A stretch of 36,373 bases of DNA from assembly GCF_042675965.1 (NCBI RefSeq), contig NZ_JBHTKJ010000043.1, forward strand, positions 1-36,373, given 5' to 3'. Positions within the stretch are counted from its first letter, which is position 1. Every line of letters starts with the position of its first letter. The notes under the pieces were generated by a model that worked only from the letters and a program-made list of their open reading frames with translations, searched no databases and was not told the origin of the DNA. Positions 1 to 7,446 of this stretch are shown piece after piece. The stretch is from Virgibacillus_R byunsanensis. GTDB lineage: Bacteria; Bacillota; Bacilli; Bacillales; Amphibacillaceae. The position numbers and the translations under genes are program-made.

Positions 1-28
1 CATTTAAATAATTTACAAAAAATGGATG

Positions 29-62
29 AAGGACTACCTCTAAAGCCCTATTGTCCTTTTTT
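29..62 (+). terminator. possible intrinsic terminator at window edge
   Basis: AAGGAC (29-34) can pair with GTCCTT (53-58), and a run of T follows to position 62. The stem is only six pairs with an 18-base loop. It could end a plus-strand gene lying before the window, but that gene cannot be seen. Positions 63-172 hold nothing else I can support. Confidence 0.3.
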
Positions 63-172
63 CTTAATAGCAAACAAAAATAAAATCTGAATATTCTATA
101 CAAAACATAATTGGGAATAAATTCCTAAATTAAACGTTTGATAATCTTTAAATTTTTTTATGCAACGCTAGT

Positions 173-655
173 GAGGAAATTATAAATTTAGGAGCCTGTG
201 GATAATTTATTAACAGCTTAAGCCACGTCCAGCTCCGACGTACAGGACGTACTAGTGCCGATGACGCCACAGGATAAGGAAAGCTCCCCTGAAAAGCATC
301 GCACGCAGAAAAAGCGCTTTTCCTTTTCAAGGACGTGGCGTTTTTATCGGCCAGCGCCCGTACTGCTAGTGGGCTTCCTTATCCTCCTTACGATAAGTCA
401 ACATCGAATCGCTTAAGCATTAGGAAGACCGACTAAAAGCGGGCTCCCGGCCCAACGTCGGCATACCCCTATGAAGGGGCCTGTTTTCTTTTAGATGAAC
501 TTGACTTTTCGCCAATAATGGCGAAAGTCAGAGTGAATCTCATGCGGATTTGGAAGATCGACTAACTTCGCCGCTTTCGGTGGCAACGTCGACCCACCCG
601 CGATGCGCGGGCGCAGCCCATACGTCGCAAAACGGGCGCTTCTTGCTTTTGTTCT
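173..655 (+). repeat. composite intergenic repeat, copy A (long left arm, alpha right arm)
   Basis: This 483-base non-coding block shares long stretches with copies at 15294-15601, 18878-19062 and 20981-21349, and its left half with 6791-7014 and 28145-28552. It opens with GAGGAAATTATAAATTTAGG and closes with CTTTTGTTCT. It carries the approximately 120-base module that is absent from the 15294 copy. It also has two segments absent from the 20981 copy: a GGCATACCCCTATGAAGGGG segment shared with the 15294 copy, and a segment around 500-560 with ATGCGGAT, related to bases near 18918. The CTTTTGTTCT end lies 14 bases from the yutD stop codon, so it sits in the 3' region of yutD. GC content is visibly above the flanks. 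The short open frames across it do not look like genes. Confidence 0.85.
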
Positions 656-669
656 AATTATTTGTTTAG

Positions 670-942
670 TTAATCCACTTTCTTTAAAACAAAATACGAA
701 CATCCAAAATTACAATATTCATACAAATAATCATCTAAAGAACCGATTTTGGTCTCAAACGTTGCTTTAGCATTCTGATCATTATAGAACCCCTTTAATC
801 TTAACTGGTCATAACCCCAGTCCCCAACTATGAAGTCATATTTAGACAAGACATCTGAATAACGTTCATTTACGTTTTCCTCTTGAAAACCATCTTTTAT
901 ATTTTCAATAATTTCGTACTTTTTCCCTTGTATTTCAATCAA
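670..942 (-). CDS. yutD: YutD family protein (DUF1027)
   Basis: A 90-residue protein of the YutD family, known from Bacillus but without a defined biochemical function that I can name. The diagnostic stretch is RYSDVLSKYDFIVGDWGYDQ followed by LRLKGFYND and a Cys-containing end (EYCNFGC). The start is a TTG seven bases after GGGGTG. It is slightly shorter than the roughly 100-residue B. subtilis protein. The gene is divergent from the spore lipoprotein gene at 1091. In B. subtilis (from memory) yutD and yutC are also neighbours, which supports both calls. Repeat copy A begins 14 bases beyond the stop codon. No terminator is seen between gene and repeat. Confidence 0.85.
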   Translation of the reverse strand: MIEIQGKKYEIIENIKDGFQEENVNERYSDVLSKYDFIVGDWGYDQLRLKGFYNDQNAKATFETKIGSLDDYLYEYCNFGCSYFVLKKVD

Positions 943-1090
943 CGAAATTCACCCCGCTTAAACTGCTTATAGTTTATCACACTTAACTGCCAATAAACTA
1001 GATTTTCATTATAATTCATTGCATGAATTTTATCATTATACATCAAACTAAGGATGCGAATAAAACTTTTTGGTAGTGAGGAGGTATACA

Positions 1091-1666
1091 ATGTATCAAA
1101 AATTTCTTCTTTTGTTCATTACTGGTATATTACTGGCAGTAACAGCTTGTGGAGATACTGATAGCGCAAATGATGAAAGAGTTGCCGATGAAATGGATCC
1201 TTTACAAGATAACGAACAAAATGAAACACAAACCGATCCAGGCCAAAACGATAGACTGGGATATGTAAATTTTTCAAAGGATGAACTGGAGAACGATAAT
1301 GAGAGAAATCATACAGCAACTATTGATCGAACTCAGTTGGCGGACATGATCACAAGAATTATATTGCGTAGCGATGGATTTGAACAAGTAGGAACTCTTG
1401 TTACTGATGAAGAAGTACTAATAGCGTATCGCAAAGATGAAGAGACCGATTCAGAAAAAGCTGCTGTAATGGCTCGTAAAACAGCTATGTCAGTTCTGCC
1501 AAGGTACTTCAAAATATATGTATCTGAAAATGATATGCTTATGCAAGATATACAAAGCCTGCATAACTCAACTGTTGACCATAAAAATTACGATAATACA
1601 ATCAAACAAATTATAAAGGAGATGGAAAAGACACCACAAGGGTTAGATAATACCATGGACGAATAA
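1091..1666 (+). CDS. yutC: YhcN/YlaJ family sporulation lipoprotein (YutC-like)
   Basis: A 191-residue predicted lipoprotein. Residues 1-20 form a signal peptide ending in the lipobox VTAC, with Cys20 as the expected lipidated residue. An acidic, Asn/Gln-rich linker runs to about residue 65, and the rest resembles the YhcN/YlaJ domain (around IILRSDGFEQVGTLVTDEEV, then YFKIYVSEND). Family members are found in the spore envelope and forespore membrane, but their biochemical role is unclear. I chose ATG 1091 because GGAGG lies six bases before it. The longer frame from 1070 has no ribosome site. The neighbours yutD and lytH fit the yut/yun region. In B. subtilis I recall lipA between yutC and lytH, and it is absent here. 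Confidence 0.8.
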   Translation: MYQKFLLLFITGILLAVTACGDTDSANDERVADEMDPLQDNEQNETQTDPGQNDRLGYVNFSKDELENDNERNHTATIDRTQLADMITRIILRSDGFEQVGTLVTDEEVLIAYRKDEETDSEKAAVMARKTAMSVLPRYFKIYVSENDMLMQDIQSLHNSTVDHKNYDNTIKQIIKEMEKTPQGLDNTMDE

Positions 1667-1675
1667 ATGTTGCAT

Positions 1676-1706
1676 TAGGGACTAACAAATATAGTGTTAG
1701 TCCCTA
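1676..1706. terminator. strong inverted repeat after the spore lipoprotein gene
   Basis: TAGGGACTAACA (1676-1687) is a perfect inverted repeat of TGTTAGTCCCTA (1695-1706), with a seven-base loop. It lies nine bases after the yutC stop codon. The bases that follow are TCAAAAAAAA, so the plus strand lacks the usual U-tract. It may still end or stabilise the transcript, but the terminator assignment is uncertain. Confidence 0.5.
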
Positions 1707-1782
1707 TCAAAAAAAACATCATTATTTTTCTATATATGTGCAGACTACAAATAAATATATATGTTTCAAGAGGTGAAACGCT

Positions 1783-2760
1783 TTGCGATTAAGACGAACT
1801 TATCTACTACTTGTCATTTTATTATTTATGGCTCCATATTTTAGTTCTGTACAAGCTGAAGAGCAAGCAGAAGAGCAAAAATATAAAGAACGAATGGCTT
1901 TATACAAAAAAACCGCAGCATTAACTCAAATACCATGGTATTATATCGCTGCCATTGACCAATATGAACGAAATGCTCAAAAAAGTACGGAAGAAGAAAA
2001 ACTTATATCGATTACAATACCTCCGGAAATATGGTTTGGAGCTGGTAACGTATCCTTAAACAAGGACAAAGATATTGTCATGTTATTTAACGGAAATGGG
2101 ATGGATGGGAACGGCGACAATAAAGCTGATCCAGATGACTTTGAAGATGTTCTGTTTACAATGGCAAATATGCTTCTCACGTATGGGCAAACTCAAGATG
2201 ATATAAAGATTGCACTATGGAATTATTATAAAAGAGATCTCACTGTACAGACGATTATTAGTAATTCAAGAGTGTTTAAGAAATTTCAGGATATTAATCT
2301 AACTGACCGTGATTTCCCGGTATCAATAGCTCATAATTATACCTTTCATAACACTTGGGGGGATCGTCGTGGTTTTGGGGGAAACCGGATTCACGAGGGA
2401 ACGGATATATTTGCCGGTTATGGTACACCAATTAAATCTACCACATATGGAGTCATAGAAATGAAAGGATGGAATCTATACGGGGGATGGCGACTAGGAA
2501 TACGGGATATATATAATATTTACCATTATTATGGACACATGAATGGGTATAGTGATGATATTAAAGTTGGTCAAGTAGTTAAACCTGGTGATGTTCTTGG
2601 TAGTGTTGGTTCTACAGGTTATGGTCCACCTGGTACATCAGGTAAATTTCCTCCACACTTACATTATGGGATGTACAAAGACAATGGTTATAGTGAATGG
2701 TCTTTTGATCCATATCCTTATTTAAGGAAATGGGAACGAATGGCCCACAGCAATAATTAA
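1783..2760 (+). CDS. lytH: LytH-like M23 L-Ala-D-Glu endopeptidase (spore cortex)
   Basis: A 325-residue secreted or membrane-anchored peptidase. The N-terminus (residues 5-25) is a signal peptide or membrane anchor. The M23 (LytM-type) domain covers roughly 180-320 and shows the zinc ligands: His204 and Asp208 in HEGTD, His252 in YYGHM, and HLH at 292-294. B. subtilis LytH is almost the same length and cuts stem peptides during cortex formation so that single L-alanine side chains remain. TTG 1783 is the start because GAGGTG lies seven bases before it. The gene sits beside yutC and faces the NSS transporter operon, with a shared terminator at 2764. Spore-specific expression is expected from the family, but I could not point to a clear sigma-factor site. 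Confidence 0.88.
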   Translation: MRLRRTYLLLVILLFMAPYFSSVQAEEQAEEQKYKERMALYKKTAALTQIPWYYIAAIDQYERNAQKSTEEEKLISITIPPEIWFGAGNVSLNKDKDIVMLFNGNGMDGNGDNKADPDDFEDVLFTMANMLLTYGQTQDDIKIALWNYYKRDLTVQTIISNSRVFKKFQDINLTDRDFPVSIAHNYTFHNTWGDRRGFGGNRIHEGTDIFAGYGTPIKSTTYGVIEMKGWNLYGGWRLGIRDIYNIYHYYGHMNGYSDDIKVGQVVKPGDVLGSVGSTGYGPPGTSGKFPPHLHYGMYKDNGYSEWSFDPYPYLRKWERMAHSNN

Positions 2761-2763
2761 AAA

Positions 2764-2795
2764 CGAAGAGCCTTCACATCAGTAAAGGCTCTTCG
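2764..2795. terminator. bidirectional terminator between lytH and metS
   Basis: CGAAGAGCCTT (2764-2774) pairs perfectly with AAGGCTCTTCG (2785-2795) around a 10-base loop. On the minus strand it is followed by TTTTTAATT, and on the plus strand by CTTATTTAT. It begins three bases after the lytH stop codon and faces the end of the transporter operon. Confidence 0.88.
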
Positions 2796-2809
2796 CTTAT
2801 TTATAGTTA

Positions 2810-2917
2810 TTATTCTGAAGTTTTTGCTTTTTTTATAGCATGCCTAATACTGGCTGCCAAACCACCCCATATAATTACCATACCAAGGATCATAACAAAG
2901 ATAGCACTACCGGTCAT
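2810..2917 (-). CDS. metS: MetS family NSS transporter small subunit
   Basis: A 35-residue single-span membrane peptide. It starts at ATG 2917, preceded by GGGGAGG inside the end of the transporter gene, and ends in TAA at 2810. The sequence MTGSAIFVMILGMVIIWGG is one hydrophobic helix with the small-subunit signature GMVIIWGGLAASI, followed by a basic tail (RHAIKKAK). Corynebacterial MetS, a partner of MetP, is the characterised example: the small subunit is needed for methionine/alanine uptake by its NSS partner. The gene follows the NSS gene with a single base between, so it is co-transcribed and probably translationally coupled. The bidirectional terminator follows directly. Confidence 0.85.
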   Translation of the reverse strand: MTGSAIFVMILGMVIIWGGLAASIRHAIKKAKTSE

Positions 2918-2918
2918 A

Positions 2919-4457
2919 TTATTTTGCCTCCCCAGTTTTCTTAGTTTCTTCTTCTGCATCATCAGATGAATTCCATTTACTTAGTGAAAGTAAGACACCT
3001 ACAACAATAGCTGCTGCTGCAACAAACCATCCACCAAATAGAATAAATGTATCTGTGTAACCTTCATAGTTACCAGTATCTGTTGCAAATTCCTTCAATA
3101 GGTTTTGCTTAAATAGGCTTATCATCATATAACCTAACACAATTGGTGTAATAACACCTAAGCTTATTGTCCACCAAGATCCTAAACGAATATCTGAAAT
3201 TTCGTTTGCGTGTGATTGAAATTCTTTTAACTTGCGCAACACCCAAGCAACGAGTATTACTTCTACCAATCCAATAAACGCAACACCAAATTGGTTTATG
3301 AAATAGTCAGCTGCATCTAAGAAGAATAAACCACCTTGTGTAGCAAAGAGTAATGAAATAACTGCAGCTGTTCCACCACCAAATAATACAGCTTTTGCTC
3401 TGGAAATCTTAAATTTATCAACTAGACCAGCAACATACGTTTCTGTAATCGACATTAGAGATGTTAGACCTGCTAGAACTAATGAAGCAAAGAATAGGAA
3501 CCCAAAAAGTTCATTAAGTGCTGGGAATTCGTTAATGATTGCTGGGAATACAACAAAGGCTAGACCTACACCACCAGCTACTACCTCATCAACAGGTACG
3601 TTCGCTTGTGAAGCCATAAACCCTAAAACAGAAAATACACCAATACCAGCTAACAATTCAAAACTTGAGTTACCGAAACCAACGATAAATGCGTTATTTG
3701 TTAAATCTGTTTTCTTCGGTAAATAACTGGAATATGTGATCATTATTGCAAATGCAATAGATAAACTGAAGAATATTTGTCCATATGCTGCAACCCATAC
3801 ACCAGGAGAAGCTATACTACTAAAGTCTGGTGCGAAGAAAGCATTCAAACCTTCCATTGCTCCAGGTAATGTAATTGCTCGAATAACAATGATTAGAAAT
3901 ATTATGACTAATGACGGTATAAATATCCGGTTTGCAATTTCAATACCTTTTTTAACACCTCTAAATAAAATTCCTAATACAACAGCCCAAACAATAAGTA
4001 ATGGTATAAGTACGCCAGGTTCAAATCCACCTGTTTGACCAGGAGCAACTGTTAAATTCAAGTAATCATTAAATAAGAACGTTTCTGTGTCTGCTCCCCA
4101 ATTTAAATTGAATGAGAATACAGAGTACGACATTGCCCAAGCAATAATAACGGAATAGTATGTTGAAATAACGAAGGCGACTAGTACAGCCCACCAACCA
4201 ATCCATTCTGTTTTTTTGCTCATTTTCTTATACGCCACCGGTGCTGAACCACGATATTTATGACCCATGGTAAATTCCATAATCAATAGTGGTATACCTG
4301 CTGTTAGTAGCGCAAATAAGTATGGAATGAAGAATGCTCCCCCACCATTTTCAAATGCTGTAGCTGGGAACCGCCAAATATTACCTAGACCGACCGCTGA
4401 ACCTACAGCTGCCAAAATAAATCCTGCTCTTGATCCCCATTGTGAACGTGCTTCCAT
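2919..4457 (-). CDS. sodium-dependent amino-acid transporter, NSS (SNF) family
   Basis: A 512-residue polytopic membrane protein with 11-12 hydrophobic segments. The N-terminus has the NSS fingerprint GLGNIWRFPA at about residues 23-32, in the first helix, where sodium and substrate bind. Transport is Na+-coupled uptake of amino acids. The presence of metS directly downstream points to a methionine/alanine-type importer, but the substrate is an inference. The C-terminal tail is charged (DDAEEETKK), as expected for a cytoplasmic end. ATG 4457 has GAGGAGG seven bases before it. A near-perfect sigma-A promoter lies at 4564-4592, and an inverted repeat sits in the leader (4481-4524), so expression is probably regulated. 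Confidence 0.88.
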   Translation of the reverse strand: MEARSQWGSRAGFILAAVGSAVGLGNIWRFPATAFENGGGAFFIPYLFALLTAGIPLLIMEFTMGHKYRGSAPVAYKKMSKKTEWIGWWAVLVAFVISTYYSVIIAWAMSYSVFSFNLNWGADTETFLFNDYLNLTVAPGQTGGFEPGVLIPLLIVWAVVLGILFRGVKKGIEIANRIFIPSLVIIFLIIVIRAITLPGAMEGLNAFFAPDFSSIASPGVWVAAYGQIFFSLSIAFAIMITYSSYLPKKTDLTNNAFIVGFGNSSFELLAGIGVFSVLGFMASQANVPVDEVVAGGVGLAFVVFPAIINEFPALNELFGFLFFASLVLAGLTSLMSITETYVAGLVDKFKISRAKAVLFGGGTAAVISLLFATQGGLFFLDAADYFINQFGVAFIGLVEVILVAWVLRKLKEFQSHANEISDIRLGSWWTISLGVITPIVLGYMMISLFKQNLLKEFATDTGNYEGYTDTFILFGGWFVAAAAIVVGVLLSLSKWNSSDDAEEETKKTGEAK

Positions 4458-4480
4458 GTGTAGACCTCCTCTTTTTCCTT

Positions 4481-4524
4481 TTCCTTCTTACAAATTAGGG
4501 TTTGTCCAATCTTGTAAGAAGGAA
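4481..4524 (-). promoter_or_regulatory. 13-base inverted repeat in the transporter 5' leader
   Basis: TTCCTTCTTACAA (4481-4493) and TTGTAAGAAGGAA (4512-4524) form a perfect 13-base inverted repeat separated by 18 bases. It lies between the promoter at 4564-4592 and the ribosome site of the NSS transporter. The promoter-distal arm is about 14 bases from the AGGAGG. It could be a regulatory hairpin in the mRNA or an operator. It matches no riboswitch family I recognise and has no U-tract. Confidence 0.6.
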
Positions 4525-4563
4525 TGTTTATAATGTTTACTTTTTTCTGATATTGATGATTGT

Positions 4564-4592
4564 ATTATAACGGTACTTTTTGACTATGTCAA
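4564..4592 (-). promoter_or_regulatory. sigma-A promoter of the NSS transporter operon
   Basis: On the minus strand, TTGACA (plus 4587-4592) is followed after exactly 17 bases by TATAAT (plus 4564-4569). Both boxes match the vegetative consensus. Transcription should begin near 4555-4557, giving a leader of about 100 bases that contains the inverted repeat at 4481-4524. Confidence 0.85.
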
Positions 4593-4724
4593 AACATTAT
4601 ACAAATTTTTTATGTATTTTATTTTTCTAATAATAATTCATCTTACAAAAATTTCTCCCACCATATTAGATGAGAGAATTACCCTGTAAGCACTGTTTTA
4701 ATGAATTGTATTTTCTATTTTATT

Positions 4725-5510
4725 TTAGTCATTATTTATAGTATCTCTAGGAATAGAAATAGATGGCCCTTCTCCTCCACCTCTATTATAAAATTCTGGT
4801 ACATCTCCCATAATAACACGTGAATCAATAAATACTTTCGTACTTACTTTAGCAGTTGAAGTGGAAAAAGGAATTACTATTTGAACATTAACGGTTACCG
4901 GTATATATATCTCGACTAACGCTGCGTTAATACCAAATTCTTTAACTTCATGAACAACATCAGATTCAATACTACCTACAATTTCAAAATGAACAGGAAC
5001 TTTTGGACCTAAGTTAGCTAATACTGTATTGCCCGTTGCTTGCCCGATAGGAATTTCTGCAACAGTGGGATCTTTGTCAGCTAACTCGTTTGCTGTATCA
5101 CCATATTCGATAGGCTCTAAATCCGGGTCGTCGGTGTCAATTGTTTCTCCCTTATTCATACCATATAAAAAATATTCAGCACGATGTGTAGCAATTCGGA
5201 GTGCACGATTAACAGAAGCAGATTTCCATCCCAGTGTTGACACATTGCCATTATCATCCATACTTCTTATCTCTATAAGATCTTCAAAATTTATATTTTC
5301 AGTAGATTGAACTGCAGCATTAATTGTCCTGGTTGCAAATTCAATTGTTTTTTCTTCAGCGATATCCATAAGTGGTGGTGTAATACCTTTATCAATTATT
5401 TCAATACTGATAAATACCAGGACAGCAAATACAATCATTGTCACCATTAGAATAAACCTTACTGGAGGTGGTGATGTACTGTTTTTCTTAAAACTCATTC
5501 GTTGTCTCAA
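4725..5510 (-). CDS. yunB: sporulation protein YunB
   Basis: A 261-residue YunB family protein, a sporulation protein needed for efficient spore formation in B. subtilis, with unknown biochemistry. A basic, proline-containing N-terminus leads into one membrane helix at about residues 18-38. The remainder is predicted to be extracytoplasmic and includes the family stretch LANLGPKVPVHFEIVGSIES. TTG 5510 is the start because AGGGGGG lies eight bases before it. The ATG at 5498 has no such site. It is followed by about 270 bases before the next gene. The neighbours HD-GYP and yunC match the yun cluster except that an HD-GYP gene is inserted. Confidence 0.85.
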   Translation of the reverse strand: MRQRMSFKKNSTSPPPVRFILMVTMIVFAVLVFISIEIIDKGITPPLMDIAEEKTIEFATRTINAAVQSTENINFEDLIEIRSMDDNGNVSTLGWKSASVNRALRIATHRAEYFLYGMNKGETIDTDDPDLEPIEYGDTANELADKDPTVAEIPIGQATGNTVLANLGPKVPVHFEIVGSIESDVVHEVKEFGINAALVEIYIPVTVNVQIVIPFSTSTAKVSTKVFIDSRVIMGDVPEFYNRGGGEGPSISIPRDTINND

Positions 5511-5579
5511 CTTAAATACCCCCCTTAAAACAACTTATGCTTGTATTAAGAGGGTTAGAATAATTCAATTCCTATAATT

Positions 5580-6662
5580 TCATGAGATACAATTTGTAAT
5601 GGTAACATTTACAACACTTGCCAAATCCACCTCGTAAGGGGATTGTATTCGTTGATCTTTCTCTTCAATAATTCTAATAAACGGTCGATCACAAAGATAC
5701 TTGTTTTGTCTGGTGACAACGCCTACCCGCTTATCACTGAGTTCAACTGTTAAGCCTTCAGGATATACTGCAACACTATTCTTAAACGCTGTAACCATAT
5801 CTTTTTCAAATAAACTAACAGCACCAGCATACAATATTTCAAGGCCTTCATGTGGTAACAATGCATCTCTATACACTCGATTACTAGTAACCGCATCGAA
5901 TACATCAGCAACACCGATTAATTTTGCATACATGTGAATGTCATCACCCTTGATTCCACGTGGATAACCAGTTCCGTCTAATCTTTCATGATGTTGATAA
6001 GCACAATGAGCTATTACACTTGGAATATCTATATGTTTTCTTAGAAAATTAAACCCCAGCTCCGTATGGCTTTGAATTACTTCAAATTCTTCATCCGTCA
6101 ATTTATCCGGCTTCTGCAGGATTTCCTGGTCTATGAATATTTTGCCAATGTCATGTAGCATAGCACCAGTACCTATTTCCGTTAATTGTCTTTCTGTTAG
6201 GTTTAATTCCAAACCTATAGCGAGTGAATAGATAGTTACATTTAGTGAATGTTGAAAGATATAATTATCCGTTACAAAAATATCAGAAAGTAAAGATAAT
6301 GAATTTTCATTTCCTTGTATTTCTTCCATAATTCGGTGAACGATATCCGATAATTTTCTTCCATTTTTATTAAGGATATGGGATTGCTCCATAAAACCAT
6401 TTTTCTTCATATCATGGAATGCTTCTTTAATTGTGTTTGTTGCTTCCAATCGTAATTCCTCAGAAATAGTAGATTCTACTTGTATATCACTAGTTTCCTG
6501 CTCTTCTATGTATACATATGTAATACCTTGATTAATTAAACGATTAATCATTCTCTCACTTAATTTTATGCCTTTTTGCAGCAGCGTTTGTCCATTATCA
6601 TTATAGATTGTTTGTCCAAGACGTGTTTCTATTTTAATTGATTTTGTGTTTACAAGTCTCAT
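5580..6662 (-). CDS. HD-GYP domain protein, probable cyclic-di-GMP phosphodiesterase
   Basis: A 360-residue cytoplasmic protein. Residues 1-60 form a small N-terminal domain (IKIETRLGQTIYNDNGQTLL, then INQGITYVYIEE) like those often found before HD-GYP domains. The HD-GYP domain runs from about 120 to 300, with His138 (QHSLNV), the metal pair His170-Asp171 in HDIGK, and the GYP signature HHERLDGTGYPRG at 224-236. All catalytic-site motifs I can check are present, so an active hydrolase of c-di-GMP or a related dinucleotide is likely. No sensor or receiver domain is visible. AGGAGA precedes ATG 6662. It lies between yunB and yunC, where I do not recall such a gene in B. subtilis. The role in sporulation or surface behaviour is unknown. 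Confidence 0.85.
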   Translation of the reverse strand: MRLVNTKSIKIETRLGQTIYNDNGQTLLQKGIKLSERMINRLINQGITYVYIEEQETSDIQVESTISEELRLEATNTIKEAFHDMKKNGFMEQSHILNKNGRKLSDIVHRIMEEIQGNENSLSLLSDIFVTDNYIFQHSLNVTIYSLAIGLELNLTERQLTEIGTGAMLHDIGKIFIDQEILQKPDKLTDEEFEVIQSHTELGFNFLRKHIDIPSVIAHCAYQHHERLDGTGYPRGIKGDDIHMYAKLIGVADVFDAVTSNRVYRDALLPHEGLEILYAGAVSLFEKDMVTAFKNSVAVYPEGLTVELSDKRVGVVTRQNKYLCDRPFIRIIEEKDQRIQSPYEVDLASVVNVTITNCIS

Positions 6663-6790
6663 AATGTTCTCCTAACTACTTCATCTCGACAATAGACGAA
6701 TCATTTCGACAAAATCCTCATTAAAATAATACCAAATTTATAAATAAAATGCTATTGTTTACAGTTTTCAAAAATAGTTTACATGTATAA

Positions 6791-7014
6791 AGAACAATAG
6801 CTTAAGTGCCCTGAAAAAAACGACAAACATAAGCACGTCGCGTAGTGTGGACGCCTTTACCAACTTCGAACTGCTTATGACTCGAGTGTCTAAGCGCTGG
6901 CCGATGAAAACGCCACGTCCTTTTTCATCGTGTATTGTTTCGCTTTCGAAGCATTCCTTATCATGTACGTCGGAGCTGGGTGCGGCTGATTCTGTAGATA
7001 TAAGACTTTCCTAG
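6791..7014 (-). repeat. composite intergenic repeat, copy B (long left arm, beta right arm)
   Basis: A non-coding block between HD-GYP and yunC. Its half nearest yunC carries the module shared with the copies at 173 and 20981 (CGATGAAAACGCCACGTCC, and TGTACGTCGGAGCTG). The other half (ACAAACATAAGCA, TGTGGACGCCTTTACC, ACTGCTTATG) is shared only with the copy at 28145. Its AGAACA end faces HD-GYP and its TTCCTAG end faces the hairpin after yunC. The rest of 6663-7065 is AT-rich and shows nothing else. Confidence 0.8.
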
Positions 7015-7025
7015 TTATACTTTCC

Positions 7026-7060
7026 TTATAAATAAAATATGCCTCCAACTAGGGAGACAT
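7026..7060 (-). terminator. weak terminator-like hairpin after yunC
   Basis: On the minus strand GTCTCC and GGAGGC (near plus 7043-7060) can pair, with one G-T pair and a CTAGTT loop, and are followed by ATATTTTATTT. It lies just after the yunC stop codon. The short stem makes the assignment tentative. Repeat copy B begins about 20 bases further on. Confidence 0.45.
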
Positions 7061-7065
7061 AATAA

Positions 7066-7368
7066 CTACGAAATTTTTATCAAAGCATCTCGGCCAATCA
7101 TACCTTTTTCCCAGCCATATGCTTTTGAAGCGTCGGTAATTTTTTCGAGTGGAGCATATAAGAGATCATCTATTGTTTTTACTCCAACTGCACGAGCAGC
7201 AATAATTTTTCTATCAGCCAAAACATTATTCAGTAGATCAACGTCTAAAGCCCCGCACATAATGTACCCTACTTCATTGGAGATCATTAACAAGTTTGTT
7301 TTTGGCAATTCTACAACAATCGCTGTAAAAAACATTCCATCAACTTCTAAAGGGTTCACAGTAATCAT
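7066..7368 (-). CDS. yunC: YunC family protein (DUF1805)
   Basis: A 100-residue cytoplasmic protein of the DUF1805/YunC family, of unknown function. The family pattern is clear: an N-terminal NPLEVDGMFFTAIVVELPKT, then GYIMCGALDVDLLN with a conserved Cys, then a stretch ending in RAVGVKTIDDLL. The start is ATG 7368. AAGGAGG lies twelve bases before it, a longer spacing than usual, but no other start fits. The gene follows yunD with a 78-base gap and precedes repeat copy B. The same yunC-yunD-yunE neighbourhood exists in B. subtilis. Confidence 0.88.
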   Translation of the reverse strand: MITVNPLEVDGMFFTAIVVELPKTNLLMISNEVGYIMCGALDVDLLNNVLADRKIIAARAVGVKTIDDLLYAPLEKITDASKAYGWEKGMIGRDALIKIS

Positions 7369-7446
7369 AAAAACGATATGCCTCCTTCTAGATGTACATT
7401 ATATGTGTATGCACACAAGGGGGACATTGTCACGATTAAATCAGAC

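Noticed and set aside
173..655. Insertion sequence or group II intron as explanation of the repeats
   Set aside because: No transposase or reverse transcriptase frame, no clear terminal inverted repeats, and copies are under 500 bases. A non-autonomous relative remains possible.
148..703. Minus-strand open frames inside repeat copy A (148-330 and 491-703)
   Set aside because: They lie in the repeat, or overlap yutD, and have no family likeness. The high GC of the repeat removes stop codons by chance.
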